A stretch of 64,000 nucleotides of DNA, taken from Hahellaceae bacterium (lineage in GTDB: Bacteria > Pseudomonadota > Gammaproteobacteria > Pseudomonadales > Oleiphilaceae). The stretch's first letter is position 1, and each line of letters opens with the position of its first letter. The notes under the pieces were generated by a model, which worked only from the letters and a program-made list of their open reading frames with translations, was not told where the DNA came from and made no database searches. This document shows positions 9,527-17,885 of this stretch, piece after piece. The translations under genes were made by a program, and so were the position numbers. The stretch lies in NCBI GenBank assembly GCA_024234575.1, contig JACKOB010000003.1, positions 248,001-312,000 of the forward strand, written 5' to 3'.

Positions 9527-10273
9527 TTATTTAGTTGCTAGGATGGAAATGAAATTAAAGCATTGATACCACTGTTGCACATGTGAAAACCCACAGTCAT
9601 ACAGTCGTTGTTGATGTGTCTTATAGGTGTCTGGGATAAGCACTTTCTCGATGGCGGTGCGTTTTTGACTGATTTCGAGGTCGGAGTAGCCGTTTGCCTT
9701 CTTAAACTGGGCATGAAGTCTCTCTGTCGTGCTGGTTTCTTTTTCGCTTTCAAACGTAATCTTCTCTGACAATATCAAGCACCCACCGGGGTGTAATGCA
9801 TCATAAATTTTTGTTAGAAGCGCGGCACGTTTTTCTTTGGGAATAAACTGCAGCGTGAAGTTAAGTGTCACAACCGAAGCATTGGTAAGTTCTGCCTCAC
9901 AAATATCTGCACAGTATAATTCAACCGGTACTTGCGCGTTATCCAGCTCGATGTAGTGATTACAACGCTCTATCATTGCCGGTGAGTTATCGATAGAGAT
10001 TACTTTAGATGAAGCGATATTTTTAAGCCCATGCCGCATAGCTAATGTCGATGCACCCAGCGAGCAGCCAAGGTCGTAAGCATTGGTGTTTGGCTGGGCG
10101 TATTCAGCAGTAATGATCTCTATCATCGGAATAATTGTGGTGTAACCTGGCACAGAGCGCCTGATCATGTCAGGGAAAACCCGGGCAACTGACTCATCGA
10201 AGGAAAAGTCTGGAACTGTCTTTTGGGGTTTTGCGTAGATGTTGTCGTGCTCAATCATGGTAGGTGCGCTCAA
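9527..10273 (-). CDS. cmoA: Carboxy-S-adenosyl-L-methionine synthase CmoA
   Basis: CmoA makes carboxy-SAM from SAM and prephenate, the donor used by CmoB. The 248-residue product has DNIYAKPQKTVPDFSFDESVARVFPDMI at the N-terminus, the SAM-binding motif YDLGCSLGASTLAM, and VVTLNFTLQFIPKEKR followed by LHPGGCLILSEK. The start at 10273 is a clear ATG. The cmoA-cmoB pair sits downstream of a small membrane protein gene. Confidence 0.96.
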   Translation of the reverse strand: MSAPTMIEHDNIYAKPQKTVPDFSFDESVARVFPDMIRRSVPGYTTIIPMIEIITAEYAQPNTNAYDLGCSLGASTLAMRHGLKNIASSKVISIDNSPAMIERCNHYIELDNAQVPVELYCADICEAELTNASVVTLNFTLQFIPKEKRAALLTKIYDALHPGGCLILSEKITFESEKETSTTERLHAQFKKANGYSDLEISQKRTAIEKVLIPDTYKTHQQRLYDCGFSHVQQWYQCFNFISILATK

Positions 10274-10313
10274 AAACTCCGCCTAAGGGCAATTTGTTGA
10301 ATAGTACTATGGT

Positions 10314-10628
10314 TTACAGGGTGCAACGCACTGTACGGTTTTTATAATCAACGATGAGGGCTTTCAAATCTGTACCGTCGTTGGCTTCAATGATAAGCAC
10401 ACCATCCTGGCAGGCTGCTAACTGCTGGTTTTCCTTGCGGGAAATTCGATGAGATTCTCCCGGTTGCAAAAGAATTCCTTTGTATTCTGCGATGATAAAG
10501 TCATTTTTATCTTCGTTGTGTTTTATCTTGCCGAGATATTCAAGTGCGAATACTGTGATCGCCACCCCAAGAAAGAGTGCGACAAATATGGCGCGTATTG
10601 AATAGTTCTCTTTGATCAACTTTTCCAT
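10314..10628 (-). CDS. Hypothetical single-pass membrane protein
   Basis: I do not recognise a family for this 104-residue product. It has a basic N-terminus (MEKLIKENYSIR), one transmembrane helix around residues 12-33 (AIFVALFLGVAITVFALEYLG), then a charged soluble domain. The domain contains two cysteines, in AACQDG and in the final VRCTL, which could form a disulfide if the domain is periplasmic. The gene lies between srkA and cmoA on the same strand, with 66 and 40 base gaps. The start codon is ATG; a GTACAC-rich leader shows no strong ribosome binding site. Coding potential is supported by clean length and tight packing only. Confidence 0.65.
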   Translation of the reverse strand: MEKLIKENYSIRAIFVALFLGVAITVFALEYLGKIKHNEDKNDFIIAEYKGILLQPGESHRISRKENQQLAACQDGVLIIEANDGTDLKALIVDYKNRTVRCTL

Positions 10629-10694
10629 TAAGTGTACCTGTACTATAAACGTTGCGGTCTATCAGGGCTGTAGAGTGATCCCTGCCGATTGTGG

Positions 10695-11693
10695 CTAGGG
10701 CTTTAATTTGAGTGCTGGCTCAGCCATAGCCGACAGCTGTTCCTTTAATTCCAGAATATGCCCGGCCCAGTAATTTTCATTGCCAAACCAGGGGAAGTGT
10801 TTGGGAAATGCCGGATCGTCCCAGCGTCTGCCCAGCCAGGCACTGTAGTGAATGATGCGCATGCTGCGTAACGCTTCAATCAGATTTAATTCCCTTGGGT
10901 TAAAATCACAAAACTCTTCGTAGCCTTCGATCAGTTCACAGAGTTGCTTGGTTTTTTCATAGCGGTCACCGCTTAGCATTAACCACAAATCCTGCATGGC
11001 TGGGCCGCTGATGCAGTCATCAAAGTCGACGAAGTGGGGGGTGTCATCGCGCCAGAGAATATTGCCAACATGACAGTCGCCATGGAGTCTGATTTCATCG
11101 TAATTGCCCCATTTTGCAAAGCAAGCCTTAATTTCATTAATCAGTTCGCCACTGACGCTTTCGTAGGCAGGCTTAAGGGAGGGCGGTATGACCCCTGAAT
11201 TTAATAAATATAAGCGGCTGTCTTCGGCTCTTTCTTTAACGTCAAGTTTGGGGCGATATTGAAATGGACGGGTTTTGCCAACGGCGTGAATGCGGCCAAC
11301 AAATCGGCCAATAGTGTGCAGGCTATCAAGGTCATCAAGTGCAGGGGCGCGGCCGCCACGTCTTGGATAAATAGCGTAGGAAAAGCCGTTGAACTTATGC
11401 AGCGTGTCACCGTTGATGCGCATAGGAGGTACCACAGAGATTTCCAGTCCCGCAAGCTCTTCGGTGTACTCATGATCTTCCCTGATTTGTTCTTCACTCC
11501 AGCGTTCAGGGCGATACACTTTTACAATGACCGGTTCAGCTTCATCGATACCAACCTGATATACGCGGTTTTCATAACTGTTAAGAGTGAGAATTCTGGC
11601 GTCTGAAAGTAAGCCAAGGCTCTCTACCGCATCAATAACAAAGTCGGGGGTGAGTTGCTCGAAAGGGTGTCCATTGTTCGTGTTAATCTGCAT
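10695..11693 (-). CDS. srkA: Stress-response serine/threonine kinase SrkA (YihE/RdoA)
   Basis: SrkA is an aminoglycoside-phosphotransferase-fold kinase. In E. coli it counteracts stress-induced programmed death downstream of Cpx signalling. The 332-residue protein has ENRVYQVGIDE, VIVKVYRPERWSEEQIREDH with the ATP-binding lysine, the catalytic loop RLHGDCHVGNILW, and the metal site FVDFDDC. It ends with the family's helical region SMRIIHYSAWLGRRWDDPAFPKHFPWFG. All key kinase residues are present. It reads divergently from the cupredoxin-like gene. Confidence 0.93.
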   Translation of the reverse strand: MQINTNNGHPFEQLTPDFVIDAVESLGLLSDARILTLNSYENRVYQVGIDEAEPVIVKVYRPERWSEEQIREDHEYTEELAGLEISVVPPMRINGDTLHKFNGFSYAIYPRRGGRAPALDDLDSLHTIGRFVGRIHAVGKTRPFQYRPKLDVKERAEDSRLYLLNSGVIPPSLKPAYESVSGELINEIKACFAKWGNYDEIRLHGDCHVGNILWRDDTPHFVDFDDCISGPAMQDLWLMLSGDRYEKTKQLCELIEGYEEFCDFNPRELNLIEALRSMRIIHYSAWLGRRWDDPAFPKHFPWFGNENYWAGHILELKEQLSAMAEPALKLKP

Positions 11694-11822
11694 GATAGTC
11701 GTTTCTGATTGAACTCATAAGGTTTGAGGGTGACAATATAACACAGGCGACTTGTCAGAATCATAATGAGGGTGGGGCCAGCGAGTAAAGTGACGAAAAA
11801 TAGAAAAACTGCTGTCGTATCG

Positions 11823-12392
11823 ATGTGTTTTAAACTCTGCAAAAACAGCTTGCTAGTATTTGCATGGGTTTTGGTGATGTTGCCTGCCTTCGTGTTAGCA
11901 CAAAAAATTACTGCTGAAATGGTGTTGGGGGATTACCGTTCAGATCCCCTTTTTGGTCAGGCTGCACCAGAAAGAACAATCCCCATTACGATAGAGCAAG
12001 GGCGTTTGATGCCTTCAGAAATAAAAGTGAGCAGCGGCAAAACTGTCCGCTTTTTAATAACCAACGAGTCACAGCAATCACATTTGATCGTCGCGACGGA
12101 TAATGTAGCCAGAGTGCTGGCAAACGAGGCGTATATTCTTTCGTTTCATGATGAGTCTGCCGCGCGATTGTCGCCCGCAGGGACACACACTCATTCCGGT
12201 GGCTCTTCAGTACAAGATGCATCGCCTATGGTAAGAACTGCTCGTGAGGATCCTGCGCTTTACGTCAGCCCGGGGAATAGCCGCGAGATGTTGATTAAAG
12301 TTCTACCAGCTGAGCACCTTGACCTTTTTTGCGTATTAGATGAACATCATTTGCATGGGTTCCAAACTAAAATAGTGATTGAAGACCAGTAA
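11823..12392 (+). CDS. Exported cupredoxin-like protein
   Basis: The reading frame opens at ATG 11766, but ATG 11823 gives a normal signal peptide (CFKLCKNSLLVFAWVLVMLP, then AFVLA before QKITAEM), so I place the start there (189 residues). The mature protein has IKVSSGKTVRFLITNES followed by SHLIVA and a C-terminal FCVLDEHHLHGF. This is the His / Cys-x4-His pattern of blue-copper cupredoxins. Counting from 11766, candidate ligands are H106, C189 and H194 or H195. The position usually held by the axial Met is Phe (HGF). A His-rich loop (THTHSGG) lies between. No strong ribosome binding site is seen at either start. PBP7 follows 87 bases later. Confidence 0.7.
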   Translation: MCFKLCKNSLLVFAWVLVMLPAFVLAQKITAEMVLGDYRSDPLFGQAAPERTIPITIEQGRLMPSEIKVSSGKTVRFLITNESQQSHLIVATDNVARVLANEAYILSFHDESAARLSPAGTHTHSGGSSVQDASPMVRTAREDPALYVSPGNSREMLIKVLPAEHLDLFCVLDEHHLHGFQTKIVIEDQ

Positions 12393-12479
12393 ATGTCGAA
12401 ATTTTTTTCTATGAAAAATAAACATTTATGTGGAAATCTTCTATCATATTATAAATCGTTTACTGTAAAGGTCTGTTGC

Positions 12480-13397
12480 ATGATGAAAAAATTATGTGGT
12501 TTGCTTTTCTCCCTGGCGCTTCTGTGCATGCAGCCAGCGTCAGCATCATCTTCTGAGCAATCTCCTGATGCGAGCAAAGTGCACCTTGGGTCTGTGCATG
12601 CAGCTGTGTTTGATGTCGAGAACGGTTCAGCGTTATATGAGAAAAATTCGGATGCTGTGGTATCCATTGCTTCTATTACAAAGCTTATGACAGCCATGGT
12701 TGTTCTCGACTCCGGGCAGTCTTTGCATGATATGATCGAGATAAAACCGATAGTTCGAGAGTTAGGGAAGAATACCTATTCTCGTATGCGCATCGGATCA
12801 GAGTTAAGTCGCCGTGATTTGCTTTTGATTGCTTTGATGTCATCAGAAAACCTGGCAGCGATTAATCTGGCGAAAGCACATCCGGGTGGATTTGATGCAT
12901 TCGTGAAAGCGATGAATGAAAAAGCTAAATCGCTTGGTATGAACAGCTCTCATTTTGTAGAACCTAGCGGCTTGAAGTCCGGCAATGTTTCTACCGCCGC
13001 CGATCTGGTGAAAATGGTTGTGGCAGCAAATGACTATCCATTAATTACCGAATTTTCCACAACGGCTCAGCATGATGTCCGGTTCAAAAATCCTCGTTAC
13101 ACGCTCAGTTATGCCAACACCAATGCTTTGGTAAGAGGAGGTAAATGGGATATTAATCTGAGTAAAACTGGTTACACTACTGAAGCAGGCAGGTGTCTGG
13201 TAATGATGACCGATATCGATGGTCGCTCTGTCGCTATGGTGCTGTTGGACTCTCTTGGTAAAAGAACACCTCTGGGGGATGCCGGGCGTATCAAAAAATG
13301 GCTGACTGTAGGGAAAAGTGGCAAGGTGGCGGGCGTGGCCCGTCGTTATGAGCGTGAAAAAGTCGCCAAGTATACACAGGCCAGCACTAGCAATTAA
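12480..13397 (+). CDS. pbpG: D-alanyl-D-alanine endopeptidase, PBP7/PbpG type
   Basis: This is a periplasmic serine hydrolase (S11 family) that cuts D-Ala-mDAP cross-links. The frame extends to 12393, but ATG 12480 is preferred: it has AAAGG 8 bases upstream and opens a signal peptide (MMKKLCGLLFSLALLCMQ) ending ASA. Motifs, in full-frame numbering: S94-I-T-K97 (catalytic Ser and Lys), S151-E-N153, and K258-T-G260. The product of 305 residues is normal for PBP7 and lacks the C-terminal domain of PBP5-type carboxypeptidases. Confidence 0.93.
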   Translation: MMKKLCGLLFSLALLCMQPASASSSEQSPDASKVHLGSVHAAVFDVENGSALYEKNSDAVVSIASITKLMTAMVVLDSGQSLHDMIEIKPIVRELGKNTYSRMRIGSELSRRDLLLIALMSSENLAAINLAKAHPGGFDAFVKAMNEKAKSLGMNSSHFVEPSGLKSGNVSTAADLVKMVVAANDYPLITEFSTTAQHDVRFKNPRYTLSYANTNALVRGGKWDINLSKTGYTTEAGRCLVMMTDIDGRSVAMVLLDSLGKRTPLGDAGRIKKWLTVGKSGKVAGVARRYEREKVAKYTQASTSN

Positions 13398-13433
13398 TTA
13401 TTATGTCGCCCATCTATATGTAGCCCCCGCTAC

Positions 13434-14201
13434 TCAGCATCCCTGTTTTTTGCGCGCCACTTTCAGCGTTAAAGGCCACGAGATGTTGAGTAGCTTGTCC
13501 GCACTTCCTAGTCGCTTAAGCACGTCTTGGTAGAGCTTGTCATAGACAGCTTTCTTGCCAGCAGCGATTAATTCCAGGGTCGCAGACCAACTAAGAATAT
13601 AGTTTAGTAATTGTGAAGCCGTTAATGGTTGGTGCACAGCGAATGCAGGTGTCGGCAGCAATGCTAAACGTGTGGGGAAATCTGCGTAGGCCTGTTCGTG
13701 ATTTTTTCTTTCATCAGGCCAGTAGTCTTTTAATTCATGATTATAATAGTGGTGGACGAGTGCGCTAATTGGCTCATCAATTCTTGGTAGGTTGAAGCCC
13801 CAGACAGCCAACAGACCGCCAGGTCTTAAAACCCTGTATGCCTCCTGTTCCAATTCTTTCGCTTCAATCCAATGCCAGGCTTGTGACACCGTAAGGAGGT
13901 CTACCGTCTTTTCTACGAGAGGGATTTTTGCGGAAGTTGAACAGATATAGCTCAGCCTGCTTTTTGATGGGGCATTTGGCTTTTTAACCTGGTTCATATC
14001 TGCAGAAATAACTTCGTCAAACCGGCTGGCGAGATATGTAGCCGCTTGGTTATTGCCTATCTCATAAACGTATGCTCGGTGCGTAGTAGTGCTCAGCCCT
14101 GCGAGATAGCTAAAGAGTTCCTCAGGGTAGCGAGGGTGATTAGAAGCATCCACGCCTGCTTGATAAGAAAAGTTTCTTGCCGGTATCATCATGATCTTCA
14201 C
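13434..14201 (-). CDS. Class I SAM methyltransferase-like protein with degenerate SAM loop
   Basis: The 255-residue protein follows the layout of the type-11 methyltransferase group: NHPRYPEELFSYLA at the start, a Rossmann motif near residue 45, then SQAWHWIEAKELEQEAYRVLRPGG. The SQAWHW and RPGG segments are strong family marks. Motif I, usually DxGCGxGQxT, reads YEIGNNQAATYL: it has lost two residues and most of its glycines, while the following acidic residue (ISADMN) remains. The substrate is unknown. It may bind SAM poorly or be inactive. It stands alone, convergent with pbpG and divergent from the DoxX gene. Confidence 0.75.
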   Translation of the reverse strand: MKIMMIPARNFSYQAGVDASNHPRYPEELFSYLAGLSTTTHRAYVYEIGNNQAATYLASRFDEVISADMNQVKKPNAPSKSRLSYICSTSAKIPLVEKTVDLLTVSQAWHWIEAKELEQEAYRVLRPGGLLAVWGFNLPRIDEPISALVHHYYNHELKDYWPDERKNHEQAYADFPTRLALLPTPAFAVHQPLTASQLLNYILSWSATLELIAAGKKAVYDKLYQDVLKRLGSADKLLNISWPLTLKVARKKQGC

Positions 14202-14297
14202 CCAGCGATGGTTTACTGTTAATTTACAACAGAATCTGCAAAAAGCGCAGTAATTAGCCAGTTATTGGCAAAAGAAATCTAAATTTAGGGCTTCAAC

Positions 14298-14672
14298 ATG
14301 ACCGATGTTGCGATGTTTCTGGGGCGAGTTTTGCTGGCTGCGCTTTTTCTTGTTTCAGGTGCCGCGAAAGCAATGAATTTTGAGGGAACACAGATTTACA
14401 TGGATATCATGGGCATGCCAGGAGGCATACTACCGTTAGTGTTATTTCTGGAAATTGGCGGCAGTCTCTGTTTGATTGCCGGTGTGTTCATGCGAACAGC
14501 AGCGGTCTTTCTGGCATTCTTCTGTCTTTTGACAGCAATAGTTTTTCATTCTGATTTTTCCCAGCAGCTGGAAATATCTAACTTTCTGAAAAATATGGCA
14601 ATTGCAGGTGGGCTGATAGTTTTGTCCTGTGTTGGGCCGGGTAAAATCGCTTTATCAGGCTGGGGCAGGTGA
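14298..14672 (+). CDS. DoxX family membrane protein
   Basis: A 124-residue integral membrane protein with four hydrophobic helices. It has the DoxX pattern FLGRVLLAALFLVSGAAKAMNF at the N-terminus, MPGGILPLVLFLEIGGSLCLIAG in helix 2, and a final FLKNMAIAGGLIVLSC. DoxX-type proteins are linked with quinone or thiol redox functions, but the role of this subgroup is not established. The gene is isolated between the methyltransferase (divergent) and the EamA transporter (convergent, 16 bases away). Confidence 0.88.
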   Translation: MTDVAMFLGRVLLAALFLVSGAAKAMNFEGTQIYMDIMGMPGGILPLVLFLEIGGSLCLIAGVFMRTAAVFLAFFCLLTAIVFHSDFSQQLEISNFLKNMAIAGGLIVLSCVGPGKIALSGWGR

Positions 14673-14688
14673 TAACGCAGGTTTGGTG

Positions 14689-15648
14689 TCAAGTTAGGCT
14701 ATCTTCGAATTTCGTTTTTCCAACCGAAGAGAGGTAGAGGCCGATAAAGGTTAGCAGGCCACCAATGAGGTGAAATAGGTACAGCTCTTCTTGTAAAAAA
14801 GTTATTGCCAAAACTGAGGTAAATACCGGAATCAAATAGCTAAAAAGGGACGTCTTTCCGGGGCCAATATGTTTCACACCATTGTTCCAGAAAATATAGG
14901 CAAGTACCGAAGGGAAAACTGCCAGGTAAGCGAGCAGGGTAATATTGGCCATCGATAGCTCAAAGGATCCAGATACGCTGATTTCCCAAAAATAGAATGG
15001 TGCAATCACTGGGGTACCAATAGAAATAAACAGGCAAAACATATCAAAAGCGGGTATATCCAAGGGCCATTTTTTTAATAGGACAGAGTAGAGAGACCAG
15101 CAGCTTACTGCTACAAGCATCAGCAAATCCCCCTGGTTGAACCTGATGTTCAGCAGCCGGTCGAGGTCACCCCTGGATAGGATTGTTAGTACACCGAGCA
15201 GCGAGATTAAGCCACCGATGATCTGTTTTCTTACTGGTGCGTCTTTCAGTAACAAATAGGTGAACAACAAGGTGCCAATTGGAAGTGCACAACTGACCAG
15301 TGTAATGTTGATGGACGTTGTATGTTGCGCCGCCTGATACAAGATCGTGTTGTAAGTGCTGATGCTTAAAATTGCGAGGGTAATCACCTGTAAATAATGT
15401 TCTTTAACTATTTGCCAGTGTTTTTTCCACGCAAGGAGAATAAAAGGTGCCAGATAAATACAGGGTAAACACCAGCGCCAAAATGACAAACTAACGGGGC
15501 CAATGTCACCGACTGTAAGTCGGGCGATGATGGCGTTTCCGGCCCAGAATAAAGAGGTTAGTACCAGGCCAGCGATGGCAAGCTGTTGATTGCTAAATTT
15601 AGTATCTGGTATTGACGTCATTAGGGGCTCAAAGTGATCAGGCTGCAT
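14689..15648 (-). CDS. EamA/DMT family transporter
   Basis: A 319-residue drug/metabolite transporter with ten predicted helices in two EamA repeats. Repeat 1 starts LVLTSLFWAGNAIIARLTVG and repeat 2 starts GDLLMLVAVSCWSLYSVLLKKW. The end of repeat 2 has GPGKTSLFSYLIPVFTSVLAITFLQEEL, the usual (P/L)xxTxLxxxLxPVFxxL(x)GxxxLxE pattern. The substrate cannot be predicted from sequence. The gene is divergent from the SDR gene across a 183-base spacer. Confidence 0.9.
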   Translation of the reverse strand: MQPDHFEPLMTSIPDTKFSNQQLAIAGLVLTSLFWAGNAIIARLTVGDIGPVSLSFWRWCLPCIYLAPFILLAWKKHWQIVKEHYLQVITLAILSISTYNTILYQAAQHTTSINITLVSCALPIGTLLFTYLLLKDAPVRKQIIGGLISLLGVLTILSRGDLDRLLNIRFNQGDLLMLVAVSCWSLYSVLLKKWPLDIPAFDMFCLFISIGTPVIAPFYFWEISVSGSFELSMANITLLAYLAVFPSVLAYIFWNNGVKHIGPGKTSLFSYLIPVFTSVLAITFLQEELYLFHLIGGLLTFIGLYLSSVGKTKFEDSLT

Positions 15649-15831
15649 TCATTGTTAATTATGCTAAGGTGGTGATACCGCTCTGGCTTGGCATTAACGA
15701 TTTACATAGTTAAAGTTACAGACATGCCAGAGTTGAGTATCCTGCAGAATTAATATAACGGCAAACGGACTCTATCACTCTGCAAAAACAAATACACGGT
15801 TGCACCGCTTTTAGTGAAGGAATGGCAAATA

Positions 15832-16695
15832 ATGAAAATAAAAATACCTATGTTCGGAAGTAAAAAATCAGCCAACTCTGTAAAAGGCAGAACAGTTGTC
15901 ATTACTGGTGCGGGCTCTGGCATTGGTCAGGCCTTGGCGTTGCAGATGGCTGCCAAAGGTGCCAACCTTGCCCTGGCAGACATTAATGCCGCCAACCTTG
16001 ATGCAACCAGGAAAAAGGCCGCTCATCCTGGGGTGATGATTAAGACTTACACCCTTGATGTGAGTGACAAAGATGCGGTTTATCAGTTTGCCGAGCAAGT
16101 CAACAAAGACTTTGGCAGGGTGGACGTCGTTATCAATAACGCCGGTGTAGCATTGTCTGAAACGGTAGAAGATATGAACTATGACGACTTTAAATGGGTC
16201 ATGGACATAAACTTCTGGGGGGTTGTCTACGGCACGAAAGCATTTCTGCCATTTTTAAAGCAATCAGATCAGGCGTTTATCGTTAACATATCAAGTATTT
16301 TTGGCTTGATCAGCCTGCCTACGCAGTCTGCTTATAATGCCAGTAAATTCGCAGTGCGTGGTTTTACCGAGGCCCTGCGTGTTGAGCTTGAGGGCACCAC
16401 GGTGACGCCAGTCTGCGTCCATCCAGGGGGAATAAAAACAAATATCGCTAAAAGTGCCCGCTTCTATAAAGGTATGGATGGTAGCTTGGATCTTTCGGAT
16501 GCCATTTCTCATTTTGACCGGCATGCCCGCACAACACCGGCACAGGCGGCTAAAACCATTATTAATGGCATCGAAAGCAGCAACAGGCGCGTGCTTGTTG
16601 GTTTTGATGCATACGTAGTAGATTGGGTGCAGCGACTAATGCCGGTTAGCTATTCCGATATTATGCAGAAGCTGTTAAGCCAAAAGATATTCTAA
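15832..16695 (+). CDS. SDR family NAD(P)-dependent oxidoreductase
   Basis: A classical short-chain dehydrogenase. TGAGSGIGQALAL is the nucleotide loop, NNAGVA the central motif, NISSIFG holds the catalytic Ser, and YNASK the catalytic Tyr and Lys. The frame runs up to a GTG at 15814, but ATG 15832 has AAGGA 11 bases upstream and is preferred (287 residues). A conserved-looking C-terminal extension with RVLVGFDAYVVDWVQRLMP occurs in SDRs often found near lipid or hydroxylase genes. The substrate is unknown. It is followed 50 bases later by the LhgO-like flavoprotein on the same strand. Confidence 0.9.
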   Translation: MKIKIPMFGSKKSANSVKGRTVVITGAGSGIGQALALQMAAKGANLALADINAANLDATRKKAAHPGVMIKTYTLDVSDKDAVYQFAEQVNKDFGRVDVVINNAGVALSETVEDMNYDDFKWVMDINFWGVVYGTKAFLPFLKQSDQAFIVNISSIFGLISLPTQSAYNASKFAVRGFTEALRVELEGTTVTPVCVHPGGIKTNIAKSARFYKGMDGSLDLSDAISHFDRHARTTPAQAAKTIINGIESSNRRVLVGFDAYVVDWVQRLMPVSYSDIMQKLLSQKIF

Positions 16696-16745
16696 TGATT
16701 CAGTGCCTGTATGGATCATGGCTAAAGCATCGTAAGTGTTAATCT

Positions 16746-17861
16746 ATGGAGCAAGTTAAGGTACAGAGCCTGGTAATTGGTGCGGGAGTGATTGGTCTGG
16801 CGTGCGCGCGTGAGCTTGCTAACAGCGGCCGAGAAGTCTGGGTGCTTGAGGCTCATGATGCAATTGGCCATGAAACGTCCTCACGCAATAGCGAAGTAAT
16901 TCATGCTGGTATTTATTACCCGCAAGGGTCCTTAAAAGCGCGCTTTTGTGTGGAAGGAAAGTCGCTGCTTTATGAATACCTGAAGTCACGAAATGTACCA
17001 TATAAAAACTGTGGCAAGCTTATCGTTGCAACTTCACCGGCACAGCAGACAGACCTGCAGCGTATTCAATTGCAGGCGAAGGCAAATGGCGTCCACGATT
17101 TGCAATATCTCTCTTCAAGGGAGGCGTCCGCACTTGAGCCAGCGTTATTTTGTCATGGCGCTTTACTGTCTCCCTCCACTGGCATATTTGACAGCCACCT
17201 CTATATGGCAGCATTGCTGGCAGATGCTGAGCATGCCGGTGCGACAATACTGTTCAAGCAAAACGTGCTGGAACTGCTGTCAGCAGAAAAAGGAATTTGC
17301 CTGTTGGTAGAGGAGTGCTCCGGGCAAAAATATCGAGTAGTGGCTGATGAAGTGATTAGTGCCTGTGGTTTACATGGTGACAAGTGGTTGGCAAATTCCG
17401 GCATCTACCCTCGCCACGTCCTTAAGTCGCTATACTTTGCTAAAGGCAATTATTTTTCTCTGCAAGGTATCTCACCTTTTAGCCACTTGATTTATCCTGT
17501 TCCAGAGGCGGCAGGGTTGGGGGTGCACTTAACGCATGATCTTGCCGGGCAAGCCAGATTTGGGCCGGATGTGGAGTGGGTTTCGGAGATTGATTATCGT
17601 GTTACGCCTGCGCGTGCAGAGGGTTTTTATCAGGAAATAAGGCGCTATTGGCCAGCTTTAAAGGATGGCGCATTGCAGCCCGACTACTCCGGTATCCGAC
17701 CTAAGTTGGCAGGAGAGGGGAGTGCTACCGAAGACTTCTGTATTCAAGACGCTTCGGATCACGGGATTGCAGGGCTGATTAATTTGACCGGGATCGAGTC
17801 ACCAGGCTTAACTGCATCTTTGGCAATAGCGCGGGATGTAAGGCGGCGACTTGAGCCATAG
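16746..17861 (+). CDS. FAD-dependent oxidoreductase, L-2-hydroxyglutarate dehydrogenase-like
   Basis: A 371-residue DAO-fold flavoprotein resembling LhgO/YgaF. VIGAGVIGLACARELA is the FAD dinucleotide loop, VWVLEAHDAIGHETSSRNSE the ribose-binding Glu region, and VIHAGIYYPQGSLKARFC the LhgO-type signature. It ends GLINLTGIESPGLTASLAIA, the C-terminal FAD contact. LhgO oxidises L-2-hydroxyglutarate and passes electrons to quinone. The exact substrate here is inferred from the motif set. It is convergent with comF, 24 bases away. Confidence 0.85.
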   Translation: MEQVKVQSLVIGAGVIGLACARELANSGREVWVLEAHDAIGHETSSRNSEVIHAGIYYPQGSLKARFCVEGKSLLYEYLKSRNVPYKNCGKLIVATSPAQQTDLQRIQLQAKANGVHDLQYLSSREASALEPALFCHGALLSPSTGIFDSHLYMAALLADAEHAGATILFKQNVLELLSAEKGICLLVEECSGQKYRVVADEVISACGLHGDKWLANSGIYPRHVLKSLYFAKGNYFSLQGISPFSHLIYPVPEAAGLGVHLTHDLAGQARFGPDVEWVSEIDYRVTPARAEGFYQEIRRYWPALKDGALQPDYSGIRPKLAGEGSATEDFCIQDASDHGIAGLINLTGIESPGLTASLAIARDVRRRLEP

Positions 17862-17885
17862 CACTGCGTTTTTGCTGTACATAGC

